A stretch of DNA of 64,000 nucleotides from Flaccisagitta enflata (GCA_965153355.1 OZ231128.1:15376001-15440000), one strand, 5' to 3'. Shown: positions 20,936 through 36,675, numbered from the stretch's first letter. Notes: generated by a model not told the origin, from the letters alone. Translations and numbers: made by a program.

Positions 20936-20981
20936 ATGAATGAATGAATTAATAACAAGGTAAATGAAAGAATGAAAGAAT

Positions 20982-20982
20982 G

Positions 20983-21051
<69 letters not shown>

Positions 21052-21057
21052 ATCAAG

Positions 21058-21090
<33 letters not shown>

Positions 21091-21333
21091 CATGATTGTA
21101 AGATTGGAAAGGAAATGAGAGAATGAATGAATGAATGAATGAATGAATGAATGAATGAATGAATGAATGAATGAATGAATGAGTGGATGAATGAATGAAT
21201 GAATGAACCAATGAATAATTGAATGAAAAATGATTAGATAAATCAATAGATCAATGAATAAATAAATGAATGAATGAATGAATGAATGAATGAATGAATG
21301 AATGAATGAATGAATGAATAAATGTATGTATTA

Positions 21334-21393
<60 letters not shown>
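20982..21393. repeat. (AATC)n, (AATG)n, (AAAG)n compound array (A); also 52,782-53,193
   Basis: AATC at 20,982-21,090, AATG at 21,121-21,320 with interruptions, AAAG at 21,333-21,393. In copy B the AATC block is shorter and the AATG block longer. The array directly follows the A-tailed short end of the FB element, as if grown from its tail. Confidence 0.92.
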
Positions 21394-23040
21394 ATGAAGA
21401 GTTTAGCGATAGTCCAGTTCCACACGGGAGGAATCAAAAGCATATCGGCGTTTTTGGAGGAAGTTACCAAAATTTGCATACAGGTACAGTTTTTGATGCT
21501 GAACAACATGGAAAGAGCCACTCGGCCAAAAAATGGCATGGCCTTTAAAAAAATGCGTTTTTCCGAAAAAAATTTGGGAAAAATGGCGCTGACGCCACAC
21601 CGTTTGAGCCAATGCCATAAAAATTTCAGGGAAGGAAACCACATGTTTTGTTTACTTGCATACCAAATTTTAGCAAAATCTGTAAAGTAGAAGCGGAGAT
21701 ATGGCGTTTCAAAGTCTAGGCCTGTTTTTCAAAAAAGGGCTATGTTTCATTTTTTTGGCAAAAAATAGAATTTTTTGAGCCAGATGCCCAAGATCTTTCA
21801 TATTGATGCCAAATGTCCATATGCACTTGGAAAAAAAAACGGCATTAATGTTTGTGCCCTATTTTTTCCAAAACGGCTAAAAGAACCCCAAAAAATGTTG
21901 CAAATTTCATTTTTTTCAAAAATCTTTAGTATTTTTCAAAAAATACCAAAAACGCTGATGCCAATGGTGGGAATCATACCTCTGTATGAATATAAACATA
22001 ACCCCAAGGTTTCAGGACACTGGCGAGTCTGAAAGAACAGAAATATATTTTCAAATATTTAAAGAATGCAAAAATTTTTTTGAACTCTTGGATACCCATA
22101 GCTTTTTGGCACCGCTGAGCCCAAACGACTTGAGCTAATAAATCCAAATTTGGCATGTTAGTTTTAAACATCCATGCGCAACTTCAAGCCAAATTTTGGC
22201 ACTCTAGGTCAATTTTTAGTCTGGTTTTTAGAAAAAATATTTGAAAAAATGGGCTAAAAAACTGGTTTTTTTGGCCATATTTGCGTGCTAAGTGATATAA
22301 CCATCAAATTTTTTTTGCATAGATGATCAATGAGTCTAGGATACACCATCATGCAAAAAAAGAAGTGCCTGTGATCGCAGGTTTTTAAAAAAATCAATTT
22401 TGAATTTTTGCAAAATTTTGAATTTTTGTGATTTTGGTACCTAGCCACATTTTTTAGTCAAGATTTTGAAGGAAAAATACCAAATTTGATACACATGATC
22501 CAGGACACCTACACTTGCTTCAACTAAAATTTCATACACGTGGTCGAAGTATAAGATTGGAAAAATTAACCTCAAGACCCTAAAAAAATTCAATTTTTTT
22601 TGAATTTTTAGTAAAAAACAGCTATAACTTGACAATAAACGATACTATTCTTACCAGATTTTGTCAGTGGAAGTTAATTCCAACATATGACGAGGAAATA
22701 AAAAAAGATTGGCAGATTTTTGAAAGATTTTGTCCAAAATAGCCTTTTTTTGCCAAAATTGCCTTAAAAATGGGATTTTTTCACCTATTACCAAGCCAAA
22801 AGCCCTCTCTATCACCTCATTTTTCTCACTCAGGCTCTACACACACATGAACTAGCATAAAAAATTTTTGGGTTCCTATCATGTGAAAAACTGGCCTAAA
22901 ACACCATTTTCAAGGAAAAATCACTAATAAATCACATTTTTAGGGTTTTTTCTTCAAAATTGTCAAAAATTCTTGCCTGTTACCTGAATGGCAAAGAAAG
23001 CAAAGTGTCTCTTGATCTACTAAAATAATTTGTTCAAACA

Positions 23041-23188
23041 AAACAAGGCCGGATACACGGCAATCCAGTCACTGATGGTTGAGCAGGAGCTGTAAGGCAA
23101 AAACCACTTAGAATTCAATAATGTGACGGACATACCTGCTGACCGACACTGCAAGGTGTAGAGTCACAAGTCCACGACTAAAAAAAGA
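23041..23188 (+). mobile_element. CGAC-tail element (A); also 54,852-54,999
   Basis: acaaggccggatacacggc, cagtcactgatggttgagc, a short GACC stretch and tail tagagtcacaagtccacg, actaaaaaaa. The palindrome is decayed. Inserted in the left arm of the large inverted repeat. Confidence 0.6.
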
Positions 23189-23220
23189 CCCAATAATGCT
23201 TAGAAATAGCTAAACAGGTC

Positions 23221-23871
23221 GCCCAAGGGCAATATGTGATCAGTGAGTGAGTGATTGTGAGGAAGCAGGGCAGCGGCCCCGAAGGGGACAAAGTGCTGTA
23301 GAACACAGGGGGACTTTCGTTCGTCCTACCTGAAAAAGTTGATGAGATGCTATAGACTGAAGGCATTCAAGAGCCTAAACTGAGTTCTAAGAAGGCTGAT
23401 ATAAGGTCTGAGAATGCCGATTGGAAGCTTGAAAGGGCTGACTTGAGGCTTGAGAGAGCTGATTAAGGCTTGAAAGGCCAGAGGACTGATTTAAAGCCTG
23501 AGAGCAATAGATGGCTGGTTTGAGGCGTGAGAGGCCTAATTTGAAGCATGAGAGGCCAGGTTTGAGGCTTGAGAATTTGGATTTGAGGCCTGAGAGGCTG
23601 GATTTGAGACCTGAGAGGCTGGATTTGAGGCCTAAGAGGCTAGATTTGAGGCCTGAGAGGCTGGATTTGTGGCCTGAGAGGCTGGATTTAAGGCCTGAGA
23701 GGCTGGATTTGAGGCCTGAGAAGCTGCATTTGAGGCCTGAGAGGCTGGATCTGAGGCTTGAGAGGTCTGATGAAGGGGGGGACTAACAGACGAACGGATG
23801 AACGGACCGACGAACGAAAGGCCCCCGTGTTCTACAGGACTTTGTCCCCTTCGGGGCCGCTTCCCAAAAAC
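23221..23871 (+). mobile_element. FB-family element with heptad-coding 21-bp array (copy A)
   Basis: Degenerate full end, gcagggcagcggccccgaa, ggggacaaagtgctgtag. A head-to-tail array of 21-bp units (ctggatttgaggcctgag type, 23,580-23,755) follows, then gactaacagacgaacgg, cgtgttctacaggacttt and short end cggggccgcttcccaaaaa. Because 21 is divisible by three, the array reads as a repeated RLDLRPE heptad. There is no start-site or splice evidence, so I treat the frame as incidental. Confidence 0.7.
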
Positions 23872-24064
23872 AGTCATTTTCTAGCCAACATTGGTTCTTA
23901 GAATCACTATGTCTTTAGCAACCATCAAACTGACATAGCAAGTTGAAGTATGTGAATCAAAATGATTTCAGCATGTTGGCTGGCCAGACCAACTGGCATA
24001 CCACCCAACCAACCTGCAGCCTAGGAATTCAAAATATGCATAACCTACACTTTCATCTACCCAA

Positions 24065-24408
24065 TTTTGGCAGCGGCCTGAAAGGGGTCGATGACCTATG
24101 CTTTCACACATATGGGGGATTTCCTCCTACTTCTTCTCCTTCTTCTTCTATGTTCCCCTCTCAAATCCGGGTTTCGAGGCCCAAATCCCAGTCTTGAGGC
24201 CCAAATCCCAGCCTCAAGGCCCAAATCCTAGCCTCAAGGCCTCAATCCTAGCCTGGAGGCCCAAATTTCAGTCTTGAAGCCCTAATCTCAGCCTCAAGGT
24301 CAAAATCTCAGCCAAAAGGCCCAGATCCTAATCTTGAGGCCCAAATCTCAGTCTTGAGGCCCAAATCTCAGTCTTGAAGCCCTAATCTCAGCCTCAAGGT
24401 CAAAATGT
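24065..24408 (-). mobile_element. FB-family element, half copy (A); also 55,873-56,215
   Basis: Short end ttttggcagcggcctg, box gtcgatgacctatgctttc, TTCTTC stretch, then about 12 units of the type aggcccaaatcccagcctc. The inverted half and full end are missing. In copy B the stretch 56,055-56,115 is disturbed. Confidence 0.6.
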
Positions 24409-24411
24409 ACA

Positions 24412-25307
24412 GTCGATGTTGTCTAGACTTGGAAATATGGGGGAATTCATAACAAGAAGACAACTAAACATAAAAGACTGGTATTTGCATTTTAAATTAA
24501 TAAAAGGATGCTTTATTGCCCCTGGGTATTGGTTGCTATGGAAACACATTTTCATGTATTCACGCTAAAATATCAATATTTTGCAAAATTTTTAAAGGAA
24601 GATTGCTTTAAATCAAATTTGCTACGACTTTCCCATAATATGTCCTGTAAGAATATCGCTCATTTGGTGGTTGCTAGGGAGCGTAACTATGTGTGACACT
24701 CCTGTGATTTTAACAAAAATTGCCAAAAATCATCTAAATTATCAACAATTGGCACCAAATTTATGTGCTATGGAAATGAGAACCCATTTTTTTTATTCTT
24801 GAATTTGAACCCTAACATACAGAAGAATATTTTTCCATCTTTTTTTTACAAAAATTTTACATACTAGGTACCCCGGAGTACTACCCCTAGGGGTAAAACC
24901 CCTAAATTGTTTGTTCTTGATTCAAATTTTTTGGGTTAGAATTAAAAGATTGACGCAGAGATTGTTCATTTATTGCAAGAAATGGCTGGGATATGGTTCT
25001 TTAAAGTTTTGGGGGTACCTGGGGGCCCCAAAATTTCAAACTAGTAAAACCCAATATATGGCCCAAGAGCAAAAATATTCAGGATTCTTGAATAACTCTC
25101 AAGTGGTACCTTTGCACCAAAAATGAGCAAAATCTATTCTTTTAAGGTTTTCAGTTTGTACTTTCTGAGATAAAACACGGGGTCACAATATCATTGGGGA
25201 AAGGTGGGCAGGGGCATCCAGCCCCCAACTACACCCCACGCTCCCCAACCTTACACAAGTGTCCAAAACACTCTTTTTTAACTTTTTGACTCATGCTGAG
25301 AGATGGT
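24412..25307. other. Loop of large inverted repeat; diverged MITE end
   Basis: Starts tacagtcgatgttgtctag, acttgg, similar to the left end of the MITE at 39,374. The block gcttta/ggttgctatggaaacac and ctaaaatatcaatatt (24,505-24,680) matches 39,465-39,640. The right inverted end is not seen. The palindromic ctacccctaggggta is at about 24,885. Contains a partial CGAC-tail-like 5' part at 25,187-25,295. Confidence 0.45.
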
Positions 25308-26975
25308 TGATATAGACATAGTGATTCTAAGAATTAATGTTAGCGGAAAATGATCATTTTTTGGCCATTTTTGAACATTGTTGGTTTTTTTTTTGTTTTA
25401 TTTAACATTAGAAGTGAATGAATTGTTTTAGTAGATCGAGAGACACTTTGCTTTTTTTGCCATTCAGGTAAAAGGCAGAAATTTTTGACAATTTTGAAGA
25501 AAAAAACCAAAAAAATGTGATTAATTAGTGATTTTTCCTTGAAAAATGGTGTTCTAGGCCAGTTTTTCACATGATGGGAACCCAAAAATTTTTTTATGCT
25601 AGTTTATGTGTGTGTAGAGCCTAAGTGCGAAAAATGAGGTGATAGAGAGGGCTTTTGGCCTGGTAATAGGTGAAAAAATCCCATTTTTAAGGCAATTTTG
25701 GCAAAAAAAGGCTATTTTGGACCAAATTTTTCAAAATTTTTGAAAAATCTGCCAATTCTTTTTATTTCCTCATCATATGTTGGAATTAACTTCCACTGAC
25801 CAAATTTGGTGAGAATAGTATCGTTTATTGTCAAGTTATAGCTGTTTTTTACTAAAAATTAAAAAAAAAATGAATTTTTTTAGGGTCTTGAGGTTTATTT
25901 TTCCAATCTTATACTTCGACCACGTGTATGTAATTTTAGTTGAAGCAAGTGTAGGTGTCCTGGATCATGTGTATCAAATTTGGTATTTTTCCATTAAAAT
26001 CTTGACCAAAAAATGAGACTAGGTACCAAAATCACAAAAATTCAAAATTTTGCAAAAATTCAAAAGTGATTTTTTTAAAAACCTGCGATCACAGGCACTT
26101 CTATTTTTGCATGATGGTGTATCCTAGACTCATTGATCATCTATGCAAAAAAAATTTGATGGTTATATCACTTAGCACGCAAATATGGCCAAAAAACCAG
26201 TTTTTTGTGTTTTTTAGCCCATTTTTTCAAATATTTTTTTCTAAAAACCAGACTAAAAATTGACCTAGAGTGCTAAAATTTGGCTTGAAGTTGCGCATGG
26301 ATGTTTAGAACTTAGATGCCAAATTTGGTTTTATTAGCTCAAGTCGTTTGGGCTCAGCGGTGCCAAAAAGCCATGGGTATCCAAGAGTTCAAAAAAATTT
26401 TAGCATTGTTTAAATATTTGAAAATATTTTTCTGTTCTTTCAGACTCGCCAGTGTCCTGAAACCTTGGGGTTATGTTTATATTCATACAGAGGTATGATT
26501 CCCACCATTGGCATCAGCGTTTTTGGTATTTTTTGAAAAATACCAAAGATTTTTGAAAAAAAAAAAGAAATTTGCAACATTTTTTGGGAGTTTTTTAGCC
26601 GTTTTGGAAAAAATAGGGCACAAACATTAATGCCGTTTTTTTTTCCAAGTGCATATGGACATTTGGTATCAATATGGAAGAATTTGGGCATCTGGCTCAA
26701 AAAATTCTATTTTTTGCCAAAAAAATGAAACATAGCCCTTTTTTGAAAAACAGGCCTAGACTTTGAAACGCCATATCTCCGCTTCTACTAGACACATTTT
26801 GCTAAAATTTGGTATGCAAGTAAACAAAACATGTAGTTTCCTTCCCTGAAATTTTTATGGCATTGGCTCAAACGGTGTGGCGTCAGCGCCATTTTTCCCA
26901 AAAAATTTTCAGAAAAACGCATTTTTTTAAAAGACCATGCCATTTTTTGGCCGAGTGGCTCTTTCCATATCAGAT

Positions 26976-28105
26976 GTTAAAAGACTTAATCGTTTAATTC
27001 AACTAACAGCAAAGTTATAAATAGTGAAAAGTATCTCCAACTATCAATGGATAAGTAAACCTGGACTGTGGACCAGGCAAGACTTGTGCTTAAAGTCAAC
27101 ACATGGTCTTGGCGGGTTTAGAGGCTTCCCATCACCCTTGCTATTACCCATACCAAAACATAGAGGAGATAATAGGAAAATAGGAAAATAAATCATAAAA
27201 AGTTTAATAAAGGCTGTGGTGGAGAGGATACAGTGTAGTGAAATGACAGTATTGATAGGACAGGTAAGGAAAGGTGAAGATGAGGAAGAGGATAGGTCAT
27301 GTGATCAACAGGGCTTCAGTGGTCAAAGGTACAGGTGAAAATAGTTGAAATAAAGGAAAAAACAAATGGTCAAAGAAGGTAGAGATAGTGTAAGGTAGAG
27401 GTAGAGGGAGATATGCAATAAAATAAACAAAAGGTGGTGGTGGTGAGTGGGGTAGGTAGGAGGTAGGGGTTGGTAGGAGGTTGGGTAGGAGGGTAGGTAG
27501 GAGATGGGATTAGTTAGATAGGAGAGGGAAGGTAGGGGTAGGAAGGTAGGGGTAGGTCGGAGGTTGGAGTAGGTAGGTAGGAGGTAGGGCTGGGTCAAAG
27601 GTGGGGGTAGCAGAGTGGGTAGGAGATAGTGGTAGGAGGGTAGGCAGACGGTAGGGGTGGGTTGGGGAGAAACCTAGATCAGGAGTAGAATGAAAGAGTC
27701 TTATTCCAAACCAACTTTAAGGCTATGTAAATAGTACAGAAAATTGGGGAGGAATAAGAAAGAACTTTAAATTTAAACTTAAAAACTAAAAAACTTAAAA
27801 ATTTTGAAAAATGAAAAAACTTTAAACTTAAGAATTAAAACTTAAAAACTTTAAAATTTTTTAAAAAATTTTTTGAAAAACTTTTAAATAATTTTTTCAA
27901 AATTTTCAAATTTTTTAAAAAACCAAAAACTTAAAAACTTTTTTAAAAATTTTTTATATTTTCCAAACTTAAAGACTTAAAAACTTAGAATTTGAGATTT
28001 AAAATTCAAAATTGGAAATTGAAAATTTAACTAAAATAAAAACTAGAAGTCTTGATTTTTGAAAAACCTTAAAAATATTTTCAAAACCTATGAAAATCAC
28101 AAGAG
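26976..28105. other. 1.13-kb block interrupting the inverted-repeat arm (A); also 58,793-59,925
   Basis: Contains a GGTAGGTAGGAGG-type minisatellite (27,430-27,660) and a very AT-rich run of aacttaaaaactttaaa motifs (27,770-28,060). No gene. Its boundaries fall where the other arm reads ccatgttgttcagcatc, so it is an insertion or replacement. Confidence 0.6.
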
Positions 28106-28421
28106 CATCAAAAACTGTACCTGTATGCAAAGTTTATTAACTTCCTCCAAAAACGCCGATCTGTTTCTTTAAGGTCCTGGACTACAAGTGTAAAAGAAGA
28201 TGGTACGTTTTATAATGTCCAATAATTACAAGCCTCATCGAGTAGTTTTTGTGGAGATTCGTTTGTGATTGTCATTAAATAGTAATGTGTGAGAAACATT
28301 GTCATTAAATAGTAATGTGTGAGAAACGACCTCGTTCCCAAATGAATCTTCATTTCACTAATCTAGGTCAGTCGATCAATCTTCTCTCTTTTTCGCTGTT
28401 TTCTCCCACTTTCTATCTGCT

Positions 28422-28615
<194 letters not shown>

Positions 28616-28663
28616 TCTCCATTCTATTGTCCTTCTTACCATAAACGTCTTGATAATTTTAGT

Positions 28664-28923
28664 CAGGCCTGTATATGATTGAGTCCCCCCCCCCCCCGAG
28701 AGAGAAAAAACGAAAATTTGGGGAAAATATAATTTTTGGCAGTACCAAATCATAAAAGCAGATTTGTAAAAGACAATTCAACACTTTTCAAATCTTAACT
28801 ACAGTGTTTTTTGCTTCATGGGGAAAAAAATCATAGATTTTTAGATATGACAGGACACGTTGGGGGAAGAAAATTGAAGGCAGGGGGTGGGAATCAAATG
28901 CGACTAAATTATATACACCCCTG
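28664..28923. mobile_element. hAT-type MITE (A); also 60,476-60,737
   Basis: caggcctgtatatgattgag at left, cgactaaattatatacaccc then ctg at right: the same family as 13,764-14,052, with matching interior blocks (ggggaaaatataa, agtaccaaatcataaa). Present in both duplication copies. A third, element-free version of the site is at 33,061-33,070, where the same flanks (cgtcttgataatt ... ctacattttctttg) are joined. The 8-bp duplication is blurred (taatttta / taatttct). Confidence 0.8.
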
Positions 28924-30101
28924 TAATTTCTACATTTTCTTTGCTTTGCTGGCCAGTTGAAATTCAGAAAAAGAATTGGTTGTCGCTCCTAATTCAGGAG
29001 CTAGATAGCAGATGTTCTAAATGTTTTCTTTCTCTAACGTTCGAGCTCGTGTTGAATTGATGGCATTTGGTACCTCTTTTACATTTTGAAAATCTCACTT
29101 CATTTCATGTTCCACTGGCTTTTCATAACTTTTATTCACGATCCCATACACCAACTTTTTAGATCTCCCTTTTCAAAAATTTATCCCCTTTATTATTCCT
29201 TTCAGGATTGTACGGCTTCACAATTTTCTCTCATATTTCTTTCCACATCCACGCTTTAGTATTTTCAGGTTGTGATTTGAGGCAGTCTTGAGTGTTGTTT
29301 TTTTTTTTGTGTGTGTATGTGTGTTTTCTTTATTTCAGAAAAAGAACGAGGCAGTATTGCGGGTGGACAAGGTCAGTATGTGGCAGAACGGCGGCTGTAC
29401 AGTGTAAGTTGGCTGGGTAGAAGCGGTAATACTCAGAAACAACTATTTCGGTCGATTCGCGTCATCCAAAGTTCCGCGTCACCGACCTACCAACCGACCT
29501 ACCTACCGACCTACCTACGGACAAAACCTCTTATAGAGTCATTTTGCAAGCGTCTTAAAAGTTTTCTATGTAGACAGTCATGTCAGCCACGTCATACGCA
29601 CTGCTCCCGTCCATGTGTATGCGCGCGCCCATAACGATTGGAAGATATTTTTGTTTTGTCTCTGTGTGTACTTTGTAATAATGAACTCTTGTTCGTTCAT
29701 TCCTTGGCTATTTAATCTATAGGCTTTGTTATTGACCTCACTACTTTTTTTTTAGCATATACGCTCTTTGCCTTGCTCCCTCAGTGCCATTACTGGCATC
29801 GCTACTTGAGCTACGTTATCATTGATTTGTAACAATCCACTCATGCACTCATTCCTTTGTTCACTTATTTTCTTTTTCATACATTTCCATGGAAAGTACA
29901 CTTTACTTTACAACTTACAAATGTTCTCTCGTGAAATTGTTCCCTCGTTTATCTTTTCACTTGTCCGGTGGTTCATCTGTTAACCAAATTCCTTCTTGTT
30001 CTTTCGTTCCAACGCATTCACTTGTTAGCTTGTTCCTTCGTTTCCATATTCAGTTCTCTTCTCTTTTCTTTTCTTATTTTCTAAGCTTTGGTGTCTTTAA
30101 G
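28924..30101. other. Mostly single-copy-looking sequence (A); also 60,738-61,921
   Basis: T/C-rich non-repetitive sequence containing the 65-nt candidate exon and a partial CGAC-tail-like stretch (29,410-29,560, with accgacctaccaacc and cttatagagtcattttgc). A 7-bp difference at 29,809 against 61,624 is one of few changes between copies. Confidence 0.4.
29339..29403 (+). CDS. Candidate small exon, 65 nt; also 61,151-61,215
   Basis: A strong acceptor (tgttttctttatttcag) and a strong donor (agtgtaagtt) bound 65 bases that are identical in both copies. Two frames are open: KKNEAVLRVDKVSMWQNGG and KERGSIAGGQGQYVAERR. The frame is therefore undecided and no family is recognised. It lies upstream of the candidate terminal exon at 30,102-30,226. 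Without transcript data this remains a guess. Confidence 0.2.
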
Positions 30102-30226
30102 GATGTTTCACATCCGCGAAAGAGCGAAGAAGAGCGTTAGAAATGCGTCCCTTTAGGCAACTGAGAGAAATATGGGCTCCACTTGACCAGCAGGGATTAT
30201 ATCAAGATTCAAATGGTTTCAACTGA
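30102..30226 (+). CDS. Candidate terminal exon, 40 codons then stop; also 61,922-62,046
   Basis: After a pyrimidine-rich stretch and an AG (gtgtctttaag), one frame stays open for 40 codons: it begins CFTSAKERRRALEMRPFRQ, continues to LDQQGLYQDSNGFN and stops (tga). The composition is protein-like. The two copies are identical across the segment. Shorter open stretches exist in the other frames (one ends RKSEEER), so the reading frame is not proven. No family is recognised. Confidence 0.25.
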
Positions 30227-30279
30227 AAACGACCCCCATCCTTAAAAAATGAGAGGGGGGGATGGAGGGTATGAGAGAG

Positions 30280-31894
<1,615 letters not shown>

Positions 31895-31985
31895 TTTGCA
31901 CCTGCGATAATGCCATTATCAATTTTTGCGAACCATATGTTTTGGTTAGATCGATTGTCTGGTTACATGAAGTGACCACCAAATC

Positions 31986-32242
<257 letters not shown>

Positions 32243-32365
32243 GGACAACAAAGAAAGAATATCAAAGGACCCATAGATGAGACTTAGTGGCAAGAGAAAA
32301 TCAAACGGCCAATCATATTTTCATGAATTGTCCTTTATTCTGTTTTAGTCTCGATCTTGGTCTGG

Positions 32366-32474
<109 letters not shown>

Positions 32475-32889
32475 AAGTGAAAGCGGAGACCAGCGTCGAT
32501 CATGCATGCTCGCCAGTGTGCCGTCCTGTAAAGAAATAGTAGCAAAATTGCTGTTTTCTTGGCAATGGCTACCATGCTTGGCTCATTGTTTTCCTAAAGA
32601 TTCAATGATATCACAGGCACTGGGAAATTCTACGTTACATATTGTAAAATAGTAATTATGTCACTGTAAAAAACGTTAAAAAGCGTTTTTTAGGCTAAAA
32701 ACTCCACTTATACGCAACCTACTATGCACATAATCTCAATTATACTTCCGTTATATGCCACTAGATGATTTTGTTTGAAACTCCAAACTCTAGTTGTCAC
32801 TGACAACTTGTCAGTGTGTCTGTCTGGTTCTACAAGTTCTATTTGATTTCCATCTGTGCCTCTGCCTCGGTCTTGGTCTCTCTGTCTTG

Positions 32890-33023
<134 letters not shown>

Positions 33024-33157
33024 CTCCATTCTATTGTCCTTTTTACCATAAACGTCTTGATAATTACTACATTTTCTTTGGTTGCAAATTGCCTTCTATC
33101 TTTCCTTTTTTCCAGCAAACAGTTCCCTCATCAGAATTCTATCCAGATCTATGTGAG

Positions 33158-33773
<616 letters not shown>

Positions 33774-33775
<2 letters not shown>

Positions 33776-34133
33776 CGTTACTGTAGTAAATCTGATCGAC
33801 AAACTGTGCTGCATGTATTAGATATCTATTTCTTAAAATTACAAAACAAATTTTTATATGGCAGCGGTCGGTTTGATCTAATTCCGAAATTCACTATCAC
33901 ATAAAAATAAGCACATTACTTCTAACAAAATTTATTTATGATTCTATTTCTAAAATTCAATGTTTATATGTTTATTTCATTTTTGCCGGAAGAAAGCCCG
34001 GAAATGAAAAGACTGATTTTGTCTTTTTGCCTTTTCGTTTGTTTATTTTTCATATACATTCCATTGAAACTTTTTCTAAAAATAAATTCAGGGAGCATTT
34101 TGTACATCTTGTACTTCTTCTTTCATAAACTCT
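33774..34133. other. AT-rich sequence, nothing recognised
   Basis: No array, inverted repeat or convincing frame. Confidence 0.4.

Positions 34134-34223
<90 letters not shown>
34134..34223. repeat. (CT)n array
   Basis: About 90 bp of CT. Confidence 0.95.
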
Positions 34224-34229
<6 letters not shown>

Positions 34230-34284
34230 CGGGGCAACCACGTAGTTACGACAATGCTGGTAAGAAATGTTTGTGTTTGTTCTA

Positions 34285-34320
34285 AATGCACGTAGTTACG
34301 ACGTCGTAACTATGTGCATT
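34285..34320. repeat. 36-bp palindrome with cgtagttacgac motif
   Basis: aatgcacgtagttacgac meets its reverse complement gtcgtaactatgtgcatt with one mismatch. The 12-mer also occurs alone at about 34,238 and, as cacatagttacgac, at 35,518-35,531. The latter faces gtcgtaactatgtg at 34,303, so 34,303-35,531 could be an element with 14-bp inverted ends. Confidence 0.5.
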
Positions 34321-34421
34321 CTCCCTCAACGTCTCTGTCGAAACTATGTGAACTGACTCACTTTCATACTATAATGGTTTGTATTCACACATCAGTGCAG
34401 CACTATGCTTAGCTTAAATGA

Positions 34422-34683
<262 letters not shown>

Positions 34684-34735
34684 CTCTCTTTCTCTCTTTC
34701 TGTCTGTCTACCCCATCTATCTGTCTGTCTGTCCT

Positions 34736-35181
<446 letters not shown>

Positions 35182-35212
35182 GTTCCCACTTTGGGTGACG
35201 CTTTGACCAAAG

Positions 35213-35283
35213 AAAAAGGCCAGATACACGGCAAGACAGTCGCGGACGGTTGGGCAGGAGCAGTAAAGCCACGCGACTAAAAA
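35213..35283 (+). mobile_element. CGAC-tail element, internally deleted
   Basis: aaggccagatacacggc, acagtcgcggacggttggg, caggagcagtaaagcc, acgcgactaaaaat: the 5' block joined directly to the tail in 71 bp. A 21-bp repeat (aatgatgagcaaaggaag) follows at 35,286 and 35,391. Confidence 0.65.
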
Positions 35284-35635
35284 TGATAATGATGAGCAAA
35301 GGAAGACCTTGTTTTCTCCAAGTTGTATCAGTCCTTTATTGGATATTCAAAGTTCCCAGTCACTGCATAGACTTGACCAAAAAAGAAATATTAATGATGA
35401 GCAAAGGAAGTCCTTTCAGAGAAACAGAACAAGACAATGTAATGTACTGCAAGTGGTTAAACTTTGTTTAGATGATCAAATAGTGTATCTTGTAGTATTT
35501 ACTCAATCATTTTCCTTCACATAGTTACGACAGTCAAATGAGAAGCTGTTGTTCAATTTTTCACATTCGGCAATGCAGACTTACGTTCATTTATGAACAT
35601 AGTTCGGACTGTCAGGAACACATATGTATACTTCC

Positions 35636-36185
35636 TTTTTTGGGCAGCGGCCCCAAAGGGCCGATAATGTCTGTGGGACACAAGGGTGAATTTCCAGATG
35701 TCCGTCTGTCCATCGATCTGTCCGTCCGTACGTTCCCCCAGCCTCTCTCAGGCTGAGTCAGCTCACGACCCCAAATCAGCCTTCTCAGGCCCAAGTCAGC
35801 CCTCTCAGACCCAAAATCATCCCTCTCAGGCCTAAGATCAGCCCTTCTAGATCCTGAATTAGCTCACTCAAGCCCAAAATCAGCCCACTAAGGTACTAGA
35901 TCAGCCTTATCAGGCCCAAAATCAACCCTTTCAGGCCTGAAATCAGACCTCTCAAACCTAAAATCTGTCTCAATTCAGCCCTCAAAATGACCCTCTCAGG
36001 TTCAAATCTGCCCTCATTACTGTGCTCCAATCAATCAAATCCTTAAATGTGCTTTCTCAGGACGTCTGGAAATTCACACCTGTGTCCTAGAGGACATCGG
36101 CCCTTTGGGGCCGCTGCCCTGCTCCCACTCAGCTTCGTCAGCTAATCACTCCAAGCAGGGCATCGGGTACCGCTGACCATGTGCA
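35636..36185 (-). mobile_element. FB-family hairpin element
   Basis: Short end ttttttgggcagcggcc, box ccccaaagggccgataatg, gacacaagggtgaatttcc, a TCCGTCC stretch, about 14 units of the type ctctcaggcccaaaatcag, inverted box gaaattcacacctgtgtcc, gccctttggggccgctgccc and full end gggtaccgctgaccatg. Only the outer boxes are inverted; the units run one way. Confidence 0.72.
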
Positions 36186-36217
36186 ATCCTTGGATGACTA
36201 GTTTCTTCTCATTCTCC

Positions 36218-36501
<284 letters not shown>

Positions 36502-36675
36502 TTTTAAATGCGTCCTCAATAAGAGGTCATGTTTTGCAGGTTGGTCGAATTGTTGGTTGGTTGGACTGTCTATCCAAATACGTTTAAATTGCAAAATCCG
36601 ATGCTCTTTCATGATATTCACACGAAAACCAACGCTAATCAAATCTCTCACTCTTTCATTGGATCATTCTTTCAA

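Larger units (their letters stand above)
21444..28160. repeat. Large interrupted inverted repeat (copy A)
   Basis: Left arm 21,444-23,038 is the reverse complement of 25,400-26,975 and, after an interruption, 28,106-28,160. Inner continuation 23,871-23,925 pairs with 25,308-25,362. Examples: gccatatctccgcttctac at 26,770 against 21,690, and cgccgat at 28,154-28,160 against atcggcg at 21,444. Arms are about 1.6-1.7 kb and look close to identical. The left arm is interrupted by a CGAC-tail and an FB element (23,041-23,870), the right arm by 1.13 kb (26,976-28,105). Small frames in the arms are not coding in my view. Confidence 0.85.

Noticed and set aside
21974-22171. A 60-65-codon frame found four times (both arms, both copies), starting MPNLDLLAQVVW or similar
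   Set aside because: It recurs because the inverted repeat recurs; arms show AT-rich non-coding composition and indels elsewhere along the frame.
23511-23786. Heptad-repeat protein RLDLRPE
   Set aside because: A 21-bp minisatellite inside an FB element; the frame is a consequence of unit length.
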